Shown: piece by piece, positions 26,327-35,334 of the stretch
Layout: each line of letters begins with the position of its first letter
How positions within the stretch are numbered: position 1 is the stretch's first letter
Assembly (NCBI RefSeq): GCF_004010955.1
Contig: NZ_CP025227.1
Span: 930,001 to 994,000, forward strand
Direction: 5' to 3'
Source: Actinomyces wuliandei
GTDB lineage: Bacteria; Actinomycetota; Actinomycetes; Actinomycetales; Actinomycetaceae
Length of the DNA stretch: 64,000 nucleotides
Translations under genes and position numbers: made by a program
The notes under the pieces: model-generated
Told to the model about the DNA's origin: nothing
Databases searched by the model: none
What the model saw: the letters and a program-made list of their open reading frames with translations, nothing else

Positions 26327-26625
26327 GGGACCAGGGGTGGCCTGGTGCCCTGTCTCGGAGCCCCGGCGACTGCGGACAGGCTCCTGCCGACCCCGCCCGA
26401 GACCGCTGCACGGGGGTGTTACGAGGACGAAACAGGTGCTCCTCTATCCTCCCGGGATCTTCGTCCGCATCACGTTCCACCTGCTCACACCTGGCTGCCT
26501 CCGGGACGACCGGGCCTGCCCCGCACGGTCTCCCCGGGGTCAGGGTGCCTCCTCCTGCGGGGGTCGGCTGCCCCGGCTGCCAGGCGGGTCAGGTGCGCGT
26601 GCGCACCAGCACTCCTGGAGGCACT
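26327..26625. other. Gap between symporter paralogues 3 and 4
   Basis: About 300 nt without a gene. A TATCCT at 26445-26450 could be a -10, but I find no -35 at 16-18 nt. I looked for a glycine riboswitch and did not see its conserved core. Confidence 0.5.
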
Positions 26626-28158
26626 ATGCCCTGTGGCCAGCTCGTCGTCAGCGCCAGCGTCCTCGACGCGTCCACCGCCTTCCTGGCTGATGTCAGCGAC
26701 CGGTTCTACACCCAGGTCCTGGCGTGGCTGCTCCTGGCCGCAGGCATCTACTTCACCGCGGGCACGCGCTGTGTCCAGGTCCGCCTCTTCGGGCGCATGA
26801 TCGCGACCATCGCCAGGTCCCGCAGCAACGCCGCAGGCGGTATCTCCGCCTTTCAGGCATTCACCGTCGGGCTGGCCTCCCGGGTGGGGACCGGCAACAT
26901 CGTCGGCGTCGCCATCGCTATCACGCTGGGCGGCCCCGGTGCGGTGTTCTGGATGTGGGTCGTGGCCGTGGTGGGCATGGCGACAGGGTTCGTCGAGTCC
27001 ACCCTTGCCCAGATGTACAAGGTCGCCAGCCCCGACGGGACCTTCCGGGGCGGTCCCGCCTACTACATCTCCCGGGGGCTGGGGTCGCGGTTGTGGGGCT
27101 CGGTGTTCGCCGTCATTATTACCTTTGTCTTCGGCTTCGCCTACGAGGCCACCCAGGCCAACGCCATCTCTGGCGCGCTGGAGGGGACCTTCGGGGTCAG
27201 CAGGTGGCTGACCGCCGTGGTCCTGGTGGCGATCACCGGCCCGGTCGTCTTCCGAGGGATTCGACGCGTGGCCCGCATCACCGAGTGGGTGGCCCCGGTC
27301 ATGGCGCTGCTGTACGCGGTGCTCGCCGTGGTGATCCTCCTTGTCAACATCCGGGCCATCCCGGGGGCGCTCAACATGATCCTCCAGGGTGCCTTCGGCC
27401 TGCAGGAGGCCTTCTACGGCACGGCGGGTGGTATTACCGCAGCGGTGATCAACGGGGTGAAGCGAGGCCTGTTCTCCAATGAGGCGGGGGAGGGCTCGGT
27501 ACCCAACGCCGCTGCCACCGCCTCTACTCCGCATCCGGTCAACCAGGGCTTTATCCAGTCCTTCGGGGTGTTCATGGACACCATGGTCGTGTGCACGGCT
27601 ACCGCCCTCATCGTGCTGCTGTCGGGGGTCTACAGTCCTGACCCTGCGGTGGCGGACACGCTCAACGCCAACACCCTGACCGCACAGTCGGTCGCGGCCG
27701 TCCTGGGCCCGTGGGCCGAGGGGCTCATGGCAGTCGTCATCTTTGTGTTCGCCTACTCCTCTCTCCTGGGCAACTACACCTACGCGGAGATCAACGTCGA
27801 CTTCCTGCGCCGGGGCTCGCGCACCTCCGGTCACCTGTTCCTGAGGGCCATGATCGTCGTGGCCACGTTCATCGGCTCCGTGGCCAGCCTGGAGTTTGTG
27901 TGGAACCTGTCGGACATCGCCATGGGGGTCATGGCCGTCATCAACATCGTCGCCATCATCCTCCTGGGACGGTGGGCCTTTGGGGCGCTGCGGGACTGGG
28001 AGGCCCAGAACGCTGCGGTGCGTCAGGGCCGGGCCAGGGAGGTACGTTTTGTGGCCACAGACAACCCCCACCTGCCCGGGGTCCTTCCGGGCCAGGTGTG
28101 GTCCGCCCCGGACGACGCGCCTGAGTCGGTGACGGTGCTGCCCGAGGACAAGGCCTGA
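26626..28158 (+). CDS. Alanine/glycine:cation symporter family protein, paralogue 4
   Basis: A 510-residue AGCS transporter starting at ATG 26626 after a TGGAGG Shine-Dalgarno. Markers are GISAFQAFTVGLASRVGTGN, GPGAVFWMWVVAVVGMATGF, FRGGPAYYISRGL and FSNEAGEGSVPNAAA. The frame is open far upstream, but that part has no family similarity. Its 299-nt upstream gap suggests a separate promoter, so the four-gene array may be two or more transcription units. Confidence 0.92.
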   Translation: MPCGQLVVSASVLDASTAFLADVSDRFYTQVLAWLLLAAGIYFTAGTRCVQVRLFGRMIATIARSRSNAAGGISAFQAFTVGLASRVGTGNIVGVAIAITLGGPGAVFWMWVVAVVGMATGFVESTLAQMYKVASPDGTFRGGPAYYISRGLGSRLWGSVFAVIITFVFGFAYEATQANAISGALEGTFGVSRWLTAVVLVAITGPVVFRGIRRVARITEWVAPVMALLYAVLAVVILLVNIRAIPGALNMILQGAFGLQEAFYGTAGGITAAVINGVKRGLFSNEAGEGSVPNAAATASTPHPVNQGFIQSFGVFMDTMVVCTATALIVLLSGVYSPDPAVADTLNANTLTAQSVAAVLGPWAEGLMAVVIFVFAYSSLLGNYTYAEINVDFLRRGSRTSGHLFLRAMIVVATFIGSVASLEFVWNLSDIAMGVMAVINIVAIILLGRWAFGALRDWEAQNAAVRQGRAREVRFVATDNPHLPGVLPGQVWSAPDDAPESVTVLPEDKA

Positions 28159-28257
28159 CCCGCGCGGCCGCAGCAGGCTGCCTCTGGCCCCGGCACGGGC
28201 AGTCGGCACCTGCCGACACCACCAGTAGGAAGGGAGCAGGCCAGCCTCCTGGCGGCC

Positions 28258-28263
28258 TAGGCT
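28258..28263 (+). promoter_or_regulatory. -10 hexamer TAGGCT, leaderless spacing
   Basis: TAGGCT ends 6 nt before ATG 28270 of the FAH-family gene. Confidence 0.5.
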
Positions 28264-28269
28264 CTCCCT

Positions 28270-29097
28270 ATGAGGATTGCGCGCTTCTCCACCGGTGACG
28301 AGCCGCGTTACGGCATCGTCCAGGGAGTTCCTGACAGCGAGACCGCCCCCTCCGGGGACTGTGACGGCCACCTCCTGGTCCTCAGGGGGGACCCGTTGTT
28401 CTCCCTGCCGGAGGCCACGGGGGAGGTGGTGGAGCTGCGCGACGCCCGCCTTCTCTCCCCGGTCATTCCCCGCTCCAAGGTGGTGGGTGTCGGGAGCAAC
28501 TACCGTGAGCACGCCCTGGAGATGGGGCAGCCGGGTCCGCCGGAGACCCCGGTCGTCTTCCTCAAGCCCAACACGAGCGTCATCGGTCCCGACGTACCGG
28601 TCGTCCTTCCGGGGTGGACCAGTGAGGTCAGCTATGAGGCAGAGCTGGCGGTCGTGGTGCGGACCCTGGCCAAGGACGTCTCGGTCCAGGACGTGCCCGA
28701 CGTCGTCCTGGGGTACACGGTGGCCAACGACGTCACTGCTCGTGACCGCCAGCGCACCGAGCCCCAGTGGGTCAGGGCCAAAGGGTTTGACACCTCATGC
28801 CCCCTGGGGCCGTGGATCGAGGTCCCGGAGCCGGGGCGTGAGCCTGCCTTCGACCCGGGGGACACGGTGGTGCGTGCACGCGTGGATGGCGTGCTCGTCC
28901 AGGAGGGGAGGACCAGGGACATGGTTCGCAGCGTTGCCGAGCTTGTCTCCTACGTGTCCACCGTCTTCACGCTGCTGCCCGGCGACGTGGTGCTCACCGG
29001 CACGCCCGCCGGGGTCGGTGAGATCCGTGCGGGTCAGAGGGTCGAGGTGGAGGTCGAGGGGATCGGGTCATTCTCCAACCCGGTCGTCAGGCGCTGA
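28270..29097 (+). CDS. Fumarylacetoacetate hydrolase family protein
   Basis: A 275-residue FAH-fold enzyme. Conserved segments are VVGVGSNYREHALEMG, VVFLKPNTSVIGP, SYEAELAVVV (metal-binding Glu), LGYTVANDVTARDRQ, WVRAKGFDTSCPLGPW and DVVLTGTPAGVGEI. The actinobacterial members next to gltX are usually described as 2-hydroxyhepta-2,4-diene-1,7-dioate isomerase-like or acylpyruvate hydrolases; the true substrate is not known. The FAH gene-gltX neighbourhood is common in actinobacteria. Here a MalY-type gene is inserted between them, and its 3' end overlaps this gene by 11 nt in convergent orientation. Confidence 0.9.
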   Translation: MRIARFSTGDEPRYGIVQGVPDSETAPSGDCDGHLLVLRGDPLFSLPEATGEVVELRDARLLSPVIPRSKVVGVGSNYREHALEMGQPGPPETPVVFLKPNTSVIGPDVPVVLPGWTSEVSYEAELAVVVRTLAKDVSVQDVPDVVLGYTVANDVTARDRQRTEPQWVRAKGFDTSCPLGPWIEVPEPGREPAFDPGDTVVRARVDGVLVQEGRTRDMVRSVAELVSYVSTVFTLLPGDVVLTGTPAGVGEIRAGQRVEVEVEGIGSFSNPVVRR

Positions 29098-30349
29098 CCG
29101 GGTGCTGGCGGGCCGCCGTGACGATCCTGCGGACCGTCTCCTCCTCAATGCCCCGGCCGGTGGCCAGGTTGAGGCGGCAGAAGCCGGCCCAGGCCTCCCC
29201 GAAGGTCACACCCTCGTTCATGGCGACTCCTGCCTGGTGACGGAAGAAGCGTGCCGGGCTGCCCGTCCCCAGGCCACGGCAGTCCAGCCACGCCAGGTAG
29301 GTCCCCTCTGGGAGGGTGACCTCCAGGCCCTCCACGGCGCTGACCTGCTGGTGTACCAGCTCGGCGTTGGTGCGGATATAGCGGCGTACCTGTGCCAGCC
29401 AGTCCTGGCCGTCATGAAGCGCGGCGAGGGCCGCCTGCGCCCCCAGGAGCGACGCGCTGTGCGACAGGCCCGCGCTGCGGGGGTCCGCCTCCCACCGCGC
29501 CCGGGCCTGCCCGGAGGCGATCAGCTGGGCGCACTTGAGGGCCGGGATGTTCCAGCCCTTGGAGACGGCGGTGGCCGTGTACGTCAGGGCCGGGTCTGTG
29601 CTCGGTAGAGAGGCGTAGGGGATGTGGGCCAGGGAGGGGTCCAGGACCAGGGGGGCGTGGATCTCGTCGGCGAACACGGGCACGCCGTAGCGTGAGGACA
29701 GGGAGGCGACAGCGCTGAGCTCCTCGGCGGACAGGACCCGCCCCACGGGGTTCCAGGGGTTGCACAGCACCAGGAGCCCGGCCCCCTCCCGCATGGCGGC
29801 CTCGATCCCGTCCAGGTCCAGCTCCCAGCGCGGTGAGCCGTCATGGTTCCGCCGCTCCAGCGCCGGGACCTGGAGGCAGCCACGGCCGTGGTGGCCCGGG
29901 ATGCTGAGGAAGGGCATGTAGGCCGGGGTCGGGACGATGACCGGTGAGCCCTCCCGGGTGTGGAAGGCGATGACGGCGTTGAGAGCCGACAGCACGTCTG
30001 GAAGGAGGCTGACCTCCTCCACGGGCACGTCCCAGCCGAAGGCCTCGCGGTGGTAGCGGGCCACCTCCTGGCAGGCCGCCTGCGCGGTCTCCGGAGGAAG
30101 GTAGCCGATAGTCCCCTCCTGCGCGCAGCGCTGGAGCACCGCTGCCACCGCCGGGGCTGTGCCCAGGTCCATCTCCGCCACCCAGGCGCCGATGACGTCA
30201 CCAGGGTAGTAGGTCCACTTCAGGGAACCGCGCTCACACATGACCTCCGGGGTCAGAGCGTCGAAGGAGCGTGTCAGCGACGTGGCTGAGCCCGGGTCAG
30301 GGGCCGGGACAGATGCTGGCTCGGACAGACCGGACATGCTCTCGGACAT
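29087..30349 (-). CDS. MalY/PatB-type aminotransferase (C-S beta-lyase)
   Basis: A 420-residue PLP enzyme of fold type I. The start FDALTPEVMCERGSLKWTYYPGDVIGAWVAEMDLGTAP is the PatB/MalY signature, in which WVAEMD is diagnostic. LLVLCNPWNPVGRV holds the Asn/Pro of the PLP pocket, VFADEIHAPLV the pyridine-binding Asp, and AVSKGWNIPALKCAQ the Schiff-base Lys. The likely reaction is cystathionine or cysteine-conjugate beta-elimination, though many family members are only loosely assigned. ATG 30349 with a -10 six nt upstream is chosen; an in-frame ATG 12 nt downstream is an alternative. Confidence 0.9.
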   Translation of the reverse strand: MSESMSGLSEPASVPAPDPGSATSLTRSFDALTPEVMCERGSLKWTYYPGDVIGAWVAEMDLGTAPAVAAVLQRCAQEGTIGYLPPETAQAACQEVARYHREAFGWDVPVEEVSLLPDVLSALNAVIAFHTREGSPVIVPTPAYMPFLSIPGHHGRGCLQVPALERRNHDGSPRWELDLDGIEAAMREGAGLLVLCNPWNPVGRVLSAEELSAVASLSSRYGVPVFADEIHAPLVLDPSLAHIPYASLPSTDPALTYTATAVSKGWNIPALKCAQLIASGQARARWEADPRSAGLSHSASLLGAQAALAALHDGQDWLAQVRRYIRTNAELVHQQVSAVEGLEVTLPEGTYLAWLDCRGLGTGSPARFFRHQAGVAMNEGVTFGEAWAGFCRLNLATGRGIEEETVRRIVTAARQHPVSA

Positions 30350-30355
30350 ACCCTG

Positions 30356-30361
30356 ACTCTA
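30356..30361 (-). promoter_or_regulatory. -10 hexamer TAGAGT for the MalY-type gene, leaderless spacing
   Basis: On the minus strand TAGAGT ends 6 nt before the ATG at 30349. Confidence 0.45.
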
Positions 30362-30416
30362 CCGACCGGGAGAGGAATCCTGAAGGGCGGGGTGCACGGG
30401 GTGGCTGTCACGCCGC

Positions 30417-30422
30417 TAGGCT
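30417..30422 (+). promoter_or_regulatory. -10 hexamer TAGGCT for gltX
   Basis: TAGGCT ends 8 nt before GTG 30431, near-leaderless. Confidence 0.4.
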
Positions 30423-30430
30423 AGGCCACC

Positions 30431-32110
30431 GTGACCGAGACGACCCGCGCGACAACTCACGCAACGAGCCATGCGATGACCGAGGTGCCAGAGGTGACTG
30501 ACATGAGCGACACGGCGGCCGCTACCGAGACGGCCGGTTCCGCCACCCCCTCCGGGGACGAGGCCCCTGTCCGGGTCCGCTTCTGCCCCTCACCCACAGG
30601 GGTGCCGCACGTGGGCCTGGTGCGCACCTGCCTGTTCAACTGGGCCTACGCCCGTCACACGGGCGGCACCTTCGTGCTGCGTATCGAGGACACTGACGCC
30701 GCCCGCGACTCCGAGGAGTCCTTCCAGGCGATCCTGGACTCCCTGACCTGGCTGGGCCTGGACTGGGACGAGGGCGTGGGGCGTGGCGGTCCGCACGAGC
30801 CCTACCGGCAGTCCCAGCGTATGGGCCTTTACCGCCAGGTGGCCGCCGAGCTCCTGGAGGCGGGCTACCTCTACGAGTCCTTCTCCACTCCGGAGGAGAT
30901 CGAGGCCCGCCACCGTGAGCGGGGTGAGGACCCCAAGCTCGGCTACGACGGCTACGACCGGGACCTCACCCAGCAGCAGAAGACAGAGCTGCGGGCCCAG
31001 GGACGTCGCCCCGTACTGCGCCTGCGCATGCCTGAGGAGGACATCACCTTCACTGACCTGGTACGAGGCCCCATCACCTTCAGGGCCGGGAGCGTGCCTG
31101 ACTACGTCGTGGTCCGTGCCGGCGGGGAGCCGCTGTACCCGCTGGTCAACCCGGTGGACGACGCCGCCATGGGGATCACCCACGTCCTGCGCGGGGAGGA
31201 CCTGCTGTCCTCCACACCGCGCCAGATCGCCCTCTACCGTGCCCTTGTGGCCATTGGCCGGGCCCCGGGTGTGCCCGAGTTCGGCCACCTGCCCTATGTC
31301 ATGGGGGAGGGCAGCAGGAAGCTGTCCAAGCGTGACCCTGAGTCCAACCTGCTCATCCACCGCTACAGGGGCATGGTGCCCGAGGGGCTGCTCAACTACC
31401 TTGCCCTGCTGGGCTGGTCGCTCAGCGCCGACCGCGACGTCTTCTCCTCCCGTGAGCTGGTCGAGGCCTTCGACGTCCATGACGTCAACCCCAACCCGGC
31501 GCGCTTCGACCTCAAGAAGTGTGAGGCGATCAACGCTGAGCAGATCAGGCTCCTGGCGCCTGAGGACTTCCGGGACCGTCTGGTGCCCTACCTCGCTGAC
31601 GCCTACCCCGACCCTGCTGGTGAGGCGGCGCAGGTACCGCTGGTCAGCGCGCCGACGTACTCCGGGCTCACGCCCCGTGAGCAGGAGGTCCTGGACCAGG
31701 CGGCGCCGCTCATCCAGACCCGCGTCCAGCTGCTGCGCGAGAGCCGGGACATGCTGGGCTTCCTGCTCGTCAGCGATGAGGAGCTCACCGCCAGGATGAC
31801 CGACGACAGGGCCGTGGCCAGGCTCAAGGACTCCGCGCCTGCCGTCCTGGACGCGGGGATCGCAGCCCTGGAAGGCCTGGAGCCCGAGCAGTGGTCGGCA
31901 GCACGGGTCGAGGAGCTGCTGCGCGAGGCGGTCGTGGAGGGCACGGGCATGCCAGGAGGGGAGGGCATCAAGCCTCGCCTGGCTTTCGGCCCCCTGCGCG
32001 TGGCCATCACCGGGCGCCAGGTGTCTCCGCCGCTGTTCGAGTCGATGGAGATCCTGGGGGCCGTCTCCTGCCTGAGCCGTCTGCGCTCCCTGAGGGCGCG
32101 CCTGGGCTGA
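30431..32110 (+). CDS. gltX: Glutamyl-tRNA synthetase
   Basis: A 559-residue class I aminoacyl-tRNA synthetase. The HIGH motif is within [20 protein letters not shown] (HVGL, about residues 59-62). The KMSKS loop is [15 protein letters not shown] (about residue 298). [17 protein letters not shown] and [21 protein letters not shown] segments bind Glu and the acceptor end. The first 45 residues (Thr/Ala-rich, several in-frame ATGs) are an unusual extension; ATG 30476 or ATG 30503 could be the real start, and the -10 placement is what favours GTG 30431. The length is otherwise typical. Confidence 0.93.
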   Translation: MTETTRATTHATSHAMTEVPEVTDMSDTAAATETAGSATPSGDEAPVRVRFCPSPTGVPHVGLVRTCLFNWAYARHTGGTFVLRIEDTDAARDSEESFQAILDSLTWLGLDWDEGVGRGGPHEPYRQSQRMGLYRQVAAELLEAGYLYESFSTPEEIEARHRERGEDPKLGYDGYDRDLTQQQKTELRAQGRRPVLRLRMPEEDITFTDLVRGPITFRAGSVPDYVVVRAGGEPLYPLVNPVDDAAMGITHVLRGEDLLSSTPRQIALYRALVAIGRAPGVPEFGHLPYVMGEGSRKLSKRDPESNLLIHRYRGMVPEGLLNYLALLGWSLSADRDVFSSRELVEAFDVHDVNPNPARFDLKKCEAINAEQIRLLAPEDFRDRLVPYLADAYPDPAGEAAQVPLVSAPTYSGLTPREQEVLDQAAPLIQTRVQLLRESRDMLGFLLVSDEELTARMTDDRAVARLKDSAPAVLDAGIAALEGLEPEQWSAARVEELLREAVVEGTGMPGGEGIKPRLAFGPLRVAITGRQVSPPLFESMEILGAVSCLSRLRSLRARLG

Positions 32111-32127
32111 GCCCAGCCCCAGGGCTC
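32109..32127. terminator. Hairpin at the gltX stop codon
   Basis: GAGCCC / GGGCTC with a 7-nt loop overlaps the gltX stop codon and lies between convergent genes. There is no U-tract. Confidence 0.35.
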
Positions 32128-32166
32128 ATGAGGCGCCTGGACCGCCGGGAGGCGCACACGGGCGGC

Positions 32167-32955
32167 TCACATTGGCGCGGCGTCGATGCCCTCCAGCCGC
32201 AGCCCCGACAGGACGGTGTGCCACTGCTCGGTGGTCAGGCCGGACCCGGAGTCGCAGATCACCATGGCGGAGAACAGGAAGCCCTGCTGGCTCACGGTCC
32301 TGGCGAAGCGGTGGCCCTCGACCGGGCCGGACCCGTAGGTCGCGGTGAAGGTGGCCTCGTAGCCCTCCATCGTGGCGTCGTCGTCCCTGACCAGGTCCAC
32401 GATGACAGGGTCGTCGGCGGCGTAGTCCTCCAGCGCGCTCTCCCTGCTCTCAATCTGCGTCTTGGTCAGGGAGTTGTCGTTGCCGTCGGGTGAGAAGAGC
32501 TCCTCACCCGACTCCCGGGCGACGTAGCCGATGCAGGCGTGGTTGTTGGTGCGGTACCCTTCAATGTTGCCCTCGTCCCCGACGGCCTCGGAGTTGGCGA
32601 CGCTGTCGTCCTGGTACCAGATCGAGTCGTCCTCGTTGTAGAACTTCACGTCCGGGCCGGGCCACTGCGTGGGGGCGGTGGAGGGCTGTGTGGTGGTGGC
32701 AGGAGTGGGCGTCGCGGTGCTGGGCTGCCGGGTCACGACCGCTCCGGAGCGGGTCGGGGACTCCTCCGCCGCCGGGGTCGCCTGTGGGGGGCGTGGTGAG
32801 GCGGATGTGGCCGATCCTGCCCGGGTGCTGTTCTCGGAGCCGCCCAGGAGGCCGCATGCTCCCAGGACCAGGGTGGTTGCCAGGAGCGTCGACACCGCGA
32901 CGGCACGGACCTGGCGGGAGCGCCTCAGGCCTGAAGGGGAGGTGGGTGTGTTCAC
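32167..32955 (-). CDS. Secreted lipoprotein of unknown function
   Basis: A 262-residue protein. The N-terminus has Arg residues, a hydrophobic stretch (VSTLLATTLVLGAC) and a lipobox LGAC, so Cys34 should be lipidated. A Ser/Thr/Pro-rich linker (about residues 40-95) is followed by a roughly 160-residue domain containing FYNEDDSIWYQDDSVANSEAV, two cysteines (NNHACIGYV and MVICDSG) that may form a disulfide, and a C-terminal WHTVLSGLRLEG. I do not recognise the domain. The start is GTG. It is convergent with gltX and separate from the tRNA cluster. Confidence 0.75.
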   Translation of the reverse strand: MNTPTSPSGLRRSRQVRAVAVSTLLATTLVLGACGLLGGSENSTRAGSATSASPRPPQATPAAEESPTRSGAVVTRQPSTATPTPATTTQPSTAPTQWPGPDVKFYNEDDSIWYQDDSVANSEAVGDEGNIEGYRTNNHACIGYVARESGEELFSPDGNDNSLTKTQIESRESALEDYAADDPVIVDLVRDDDATMEGYEATFTATYGSGPVEGHRFARTVSQQGFLFSAMVICDSGSGLTTEQWHTVLSGLRLEGIDAAPM

Positions 32956-33082
32956 GGGAACCTCTGGAACGGGATGGGTGGGCTGGGAGGTATGACGGGA
33001 GTGATTCTAGGTGACGCCCGGGGGCGGGGGGAGTCGCAGAGGGGCTGTCGTCCTGCTGTGGCTGCACTCACGCCGAGACGAG

Positions 33083-33112
33083 TTGGCTGCCGGGTTGCCA
33101 GACGTGTACATT
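33083..33112 (+). promoter_or_regulatory. Candidate promoter of the tRNA-Gln/Glu cluster
   Basis: TTGGCT (33083-33088) and TACATT (33107-33112) are separated by 18 nt; the tRNA-Gln begins 46 nt later. Confidence 0.4.
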
Positions 33113-33157
33113 ACTATCCGCTGCACGGGAGCAACCGGCTTTCGGAAGGCTCTCCTG

Positions 33158-33229
33158 TGGGGTATGGTGTAATTGGCAACACGACTGATTCTGGTTCAGT
33201 TATTCTAGGTTCGAGTCCTGGTACCCCAG
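33158..33229 (+). tRNA. tRNA-Gln (CUG)
   Basis: The acceptor TGGGGTA pairs with TACCCCA. The loop TTCTGGT gives anticodon CTG; the T-loop is TTCGAGT. CCA is not encoded. Confidence 0.95.
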
Positions 33230-33269
33230 CGGAGCCTCTCGGCTCCTGACCACAGTTTCATACTGACTT

Positions 33270-33342
33270 GCCCCCATCGTTTAGCGGCCTAGGACACCGC
33301 CCTCTCACGGCGGCGGCGCCGGTTCGAATCCGGCTGGGGGTA
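33270..33342 (+). tRNA. tRNA-Glu (CUC), copy 1
   Basis: The acceptor GCCCCCA pairs with TGGGGGT. The anticodon stem CCGCC/GGCGG encloses CTCTCAC, giving CTC. CCA is not encoded. The 23 nt upstream are repeated before copy 2. Confidence 0.95.
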
Positions 33343-33460
33343 CGGAGACGGAGCACGTGCTCGGCTGTGGTCAGTTGCCGTAGTCAGGGTCCTTCGGTCA
33401 TGCGCCGTGGTGCTGAGCGTGGACTCGTTATGTCTTCCGACCACAATTTCATACTGACTT

Positions 33461-33533
33461 GCCCCCATCGTTTAGCGGCCTAGGACACCGCCCTCTCACG
33501 GCGGCGGCGCCGGTTCGAATCCGGCTGGGGGTA
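33461..33533 (+). tRNA. tRNA-Glu (CUC), copy 2
   Basis: Identical to copy 1 over the mature sequence. The repeat includes the upstream flank (33438-33460 against 33247-33269, with two differences), so the duplication unit is 191 bp. Confidence 0.95.
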
Positions 33534-33556
33534 CGGGGAGGCCTGGAGTGCCTCGA

Positions 33557-33599
33557 AGCCCGGTTGAGCAGGTGCGGCACGTGTCTGCTCAACCGGGCT
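33557..33599 (+). terminator. Terminator of the tRNA cluster
   Basis: A perfect 15-bp stem (33557-33571 with 33585-33599) and a 13-nt loop, followed by CCTTTGCC, 24 nt after the last tRNA and 30 nt before the -10 of the RNase J gene. Confidence 0.75.
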
Positions 33600-33628
33600 C
33601 CTTTGCCGGGGGACCTTCTCGGCTGGCT

Positions 33629-33634
33629 TACACT
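33629..33634 (+). promoter_or_regulatory. -10 hexamer TACACT for the RNase J gene, leaderless spacing
   Basis: TACACT ends 6 nt before GTG 33641, deciding this start over the in-frame codon at 33548 that falls before the terminator. Confidence 0.5.
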
Positions 33635-33640
33635 TCCGAG

Positions 33641-35326
33641 GTGACGAACTTTCCTGCACTGAAGGCTCCCGGCCCGGTTCCTGAGGGAGCGGTGCGTGTC
33701 ACCGCCCTGGGGGGGCTTGGGGAGGTCGGGCGCAACATGACTGTCTTCGAGGTCGAGGGCAGGCTGCTCGTGGTTGACTGCGGCGTGCTCTTCCCAGAGG
33801 AGGACCAGCCCGGCGTCGATCTTATTCTTCCGGACTTCACCTCCATTGAGGACCGGCTCGACGACATCGTCGCCCTGGTCCTCACCCATGGTCACGAGGA
33901 CCACATCGGCGGGGTGCCCTACCTGCTGAGGCTGCGTGAGGACATCCCTCTGGTGGGCTCCGAGCTCACGCTGGCCTTCGTGGAGGCCAAGCTGTCCGAG
34001 CACCGCATCCGTCCGGTCCTGCACCAGGTCCGTGAGCACGAGCGCACCGCCTACGGCCCCTTTGACCTGGAGTTCGTGGCCGTCAACCACTCCATCCCCG
34101 ACGCCATGGCTGTCATGGTCCGCACCAGCGCGGGCAGCATCCTGGTCACCGGTGACTTCAAGATGGACTCCCTGCCTATCGACGGACGTGTCACCGACCT
34201 GCGGTCCTTCGCCCGCTTCGGGGAGGAGGGCGTGGACCTGTTCTGCGTGGACTCCACCAACGCGGAGGTCCCCGGCATGATCGGCCACGAGGGGGAGATC
34301 GGTCCGGTGCTCGACGGGGTGTTCGCCGACTCCCCGGGGCAGATCGTCGTTGCCTCCTTCGCCAGCCACGTCCACCGCGTCCAGCAGGTCCTCGACGCCG
34401 CCGCGCTCCACGACCGCCGGGTGGCGCTGGTGGGGCGCTCCATGGTGCGCAACATGGGGATCGCCTCCGCCCGCGGCTACCTCAAGGTGCCTGACGGGGT
34501 GCTGATCGATCCCCGTGACGTCACCACGCTGCCCCCCGACGAGCGCGTCCTCATGGTGACAGGCTCCCAGGGAGAGCCCATGGCGGCGCTGTCCCGCATG
34601 GCCCACTCCGAGCACCGGTCGGTGACGATCGAGCCGGGTGACACCGTGGTCTTCGCCTCCTCTCTCATTCCTGGCAACGAGAACTCGGTGTTCCGTGTCA
34701 TCAACCAGTTGATGCGGCTGGGCGCCCGGGTCGTCCACCAGGGCAACGCCAAGGTCCACGTCTCCGGCCACGCCTCCTCCGAGGAGCTGCTCCACGTCTA
34801 CAACATCGTCGGCCCCGGCAACGTCATGCCGATCCACGGCGAGATCCGGCACCTGGTGGCCAACGGCGCGCTGGCGGTCAAGACGGGAATCGACCCGGAG
34901 CGGGTGGTCCTGTGCGAGGATGGTGTTGTCGTCGACCTCGTTGACGGCAGGGCCGCCATCGCGGGGCAGGTCCCGTGCGGCTACGTCTACGTTGACGGCG
35001 CCTCGGTGGGTGAGATTGACGAGACCGAGCTCAAGGACCGCCGGATCCTGGCGGAGGAGGGGTTCGTGTCGGTCTACGCGGTCGTGGAGACCAAAACCGG
35101 GACGATCCTCGCGGGCCCCCACATCCAGGCTCGGGGGATGGCCGAGGACGACGCCGTCTTCGACGACGTCCTGCCCGACGTCACTGAGGCCCTGGCCCAG
35201 GCCCTGGAAGGCGGTCGTGCTGACGCCTACTCGCTCCAGCAGGTCATGCGGCGCACGCTGGGCCGGTGGGTGGGGCGGCGGCTGCGGAGGCGGCCCATGA
35301 TCGTCCCCGTGGTCATTGAGGCGTGA
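33641..35326 (+). CDS. rnj: Ribonuclease J
   Basis: A 561-residue metallo-beta-lactamase/beta-CASP ribonuclease with 5'-3' exo- and endonuclease activity in RNA decay and rRNA processing. The metal motif is HGHEDH (His83, His85, Asp87, His88). Later motifs are VAVNHSIPDAMAV, ILVTGDFKMD, the beta-CASP pieces VVASFASHVHRVQQ and VTGSQGEPMAALSRMA, and HVSGHAS. MPIHGEIRHL is near residue 395. The C-terminal domain is complete. It is cytoplasmic. It is followed after 8 nt by a PfkB-type kinase gene; in most actinobacteria ftsK follows directly. Confidence 0.95.
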   Translation: MTNFPALKAPGPVPEGAVRVTALGGLGEVGRNMTVFEVEGRLLVVDCGVLFPEEDQPGVDLILPDFTSIEDRLDDIVALVLTHGHEDHIGGVPYLLRLREDIPLVGSELTLAFVEAKLSEHRIRPVLHQVREHERTAYGPFDLEFVAVNHSIPDAMAVMVRTSAGSILVTGDFKMDSLPIDGRVTDLRSFARFGEEGVDLFCVDSTNAEVPGMIGHEGEIGPVLDGVFADSPGQIVVASFASHVHRVQQVLDAAALHDRRVALVGRSMVRNMGIASARGYLKVPDGVLIDPRDVTTLPPDERVLMVTGSQGEPMAALSRMAHSEHRSVTIEPGDTVVFASSLIPGNENSVFRVINQLMRLGARVVHQGNAKVHVSGHASSEELLHVYNIVGPGNVMPIHGEIRHLVANGALAVKTGIDPERVVLCEDGVVVDLVDGRAAIAGQVPCGYVYVDGASVGEIDETELKDRRILAEEGFVSVYAVVETKTGTILAGPHIQARGMAEDDAVFDDVLPDVTEALAQALEGGRADAYSLQQVMRRTLGRWVGRRLRRRPMIVPVVIEA

Positions 35327-35334
35327 GGTAGACC

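Noticed and set aside
26327..26625. Possible glycine riboswitch before symporter 4
   Set aside because: I looked for the two-aptamer core and its conserved sequence blocks and did not find them.
26485..28512. Very long open frame on the strand opposite symporter 4 (675 codons), and similar long antisense frames over other genes (for example 18385-19824 and 21704-23137)
   Set aside because: Composition is the His/Gly/Asp/Arg-rich pattern produced by reading GC-rich codons in reverse; no domain is recognisable, and the opposite strand encodes clear transporters or a helicase.
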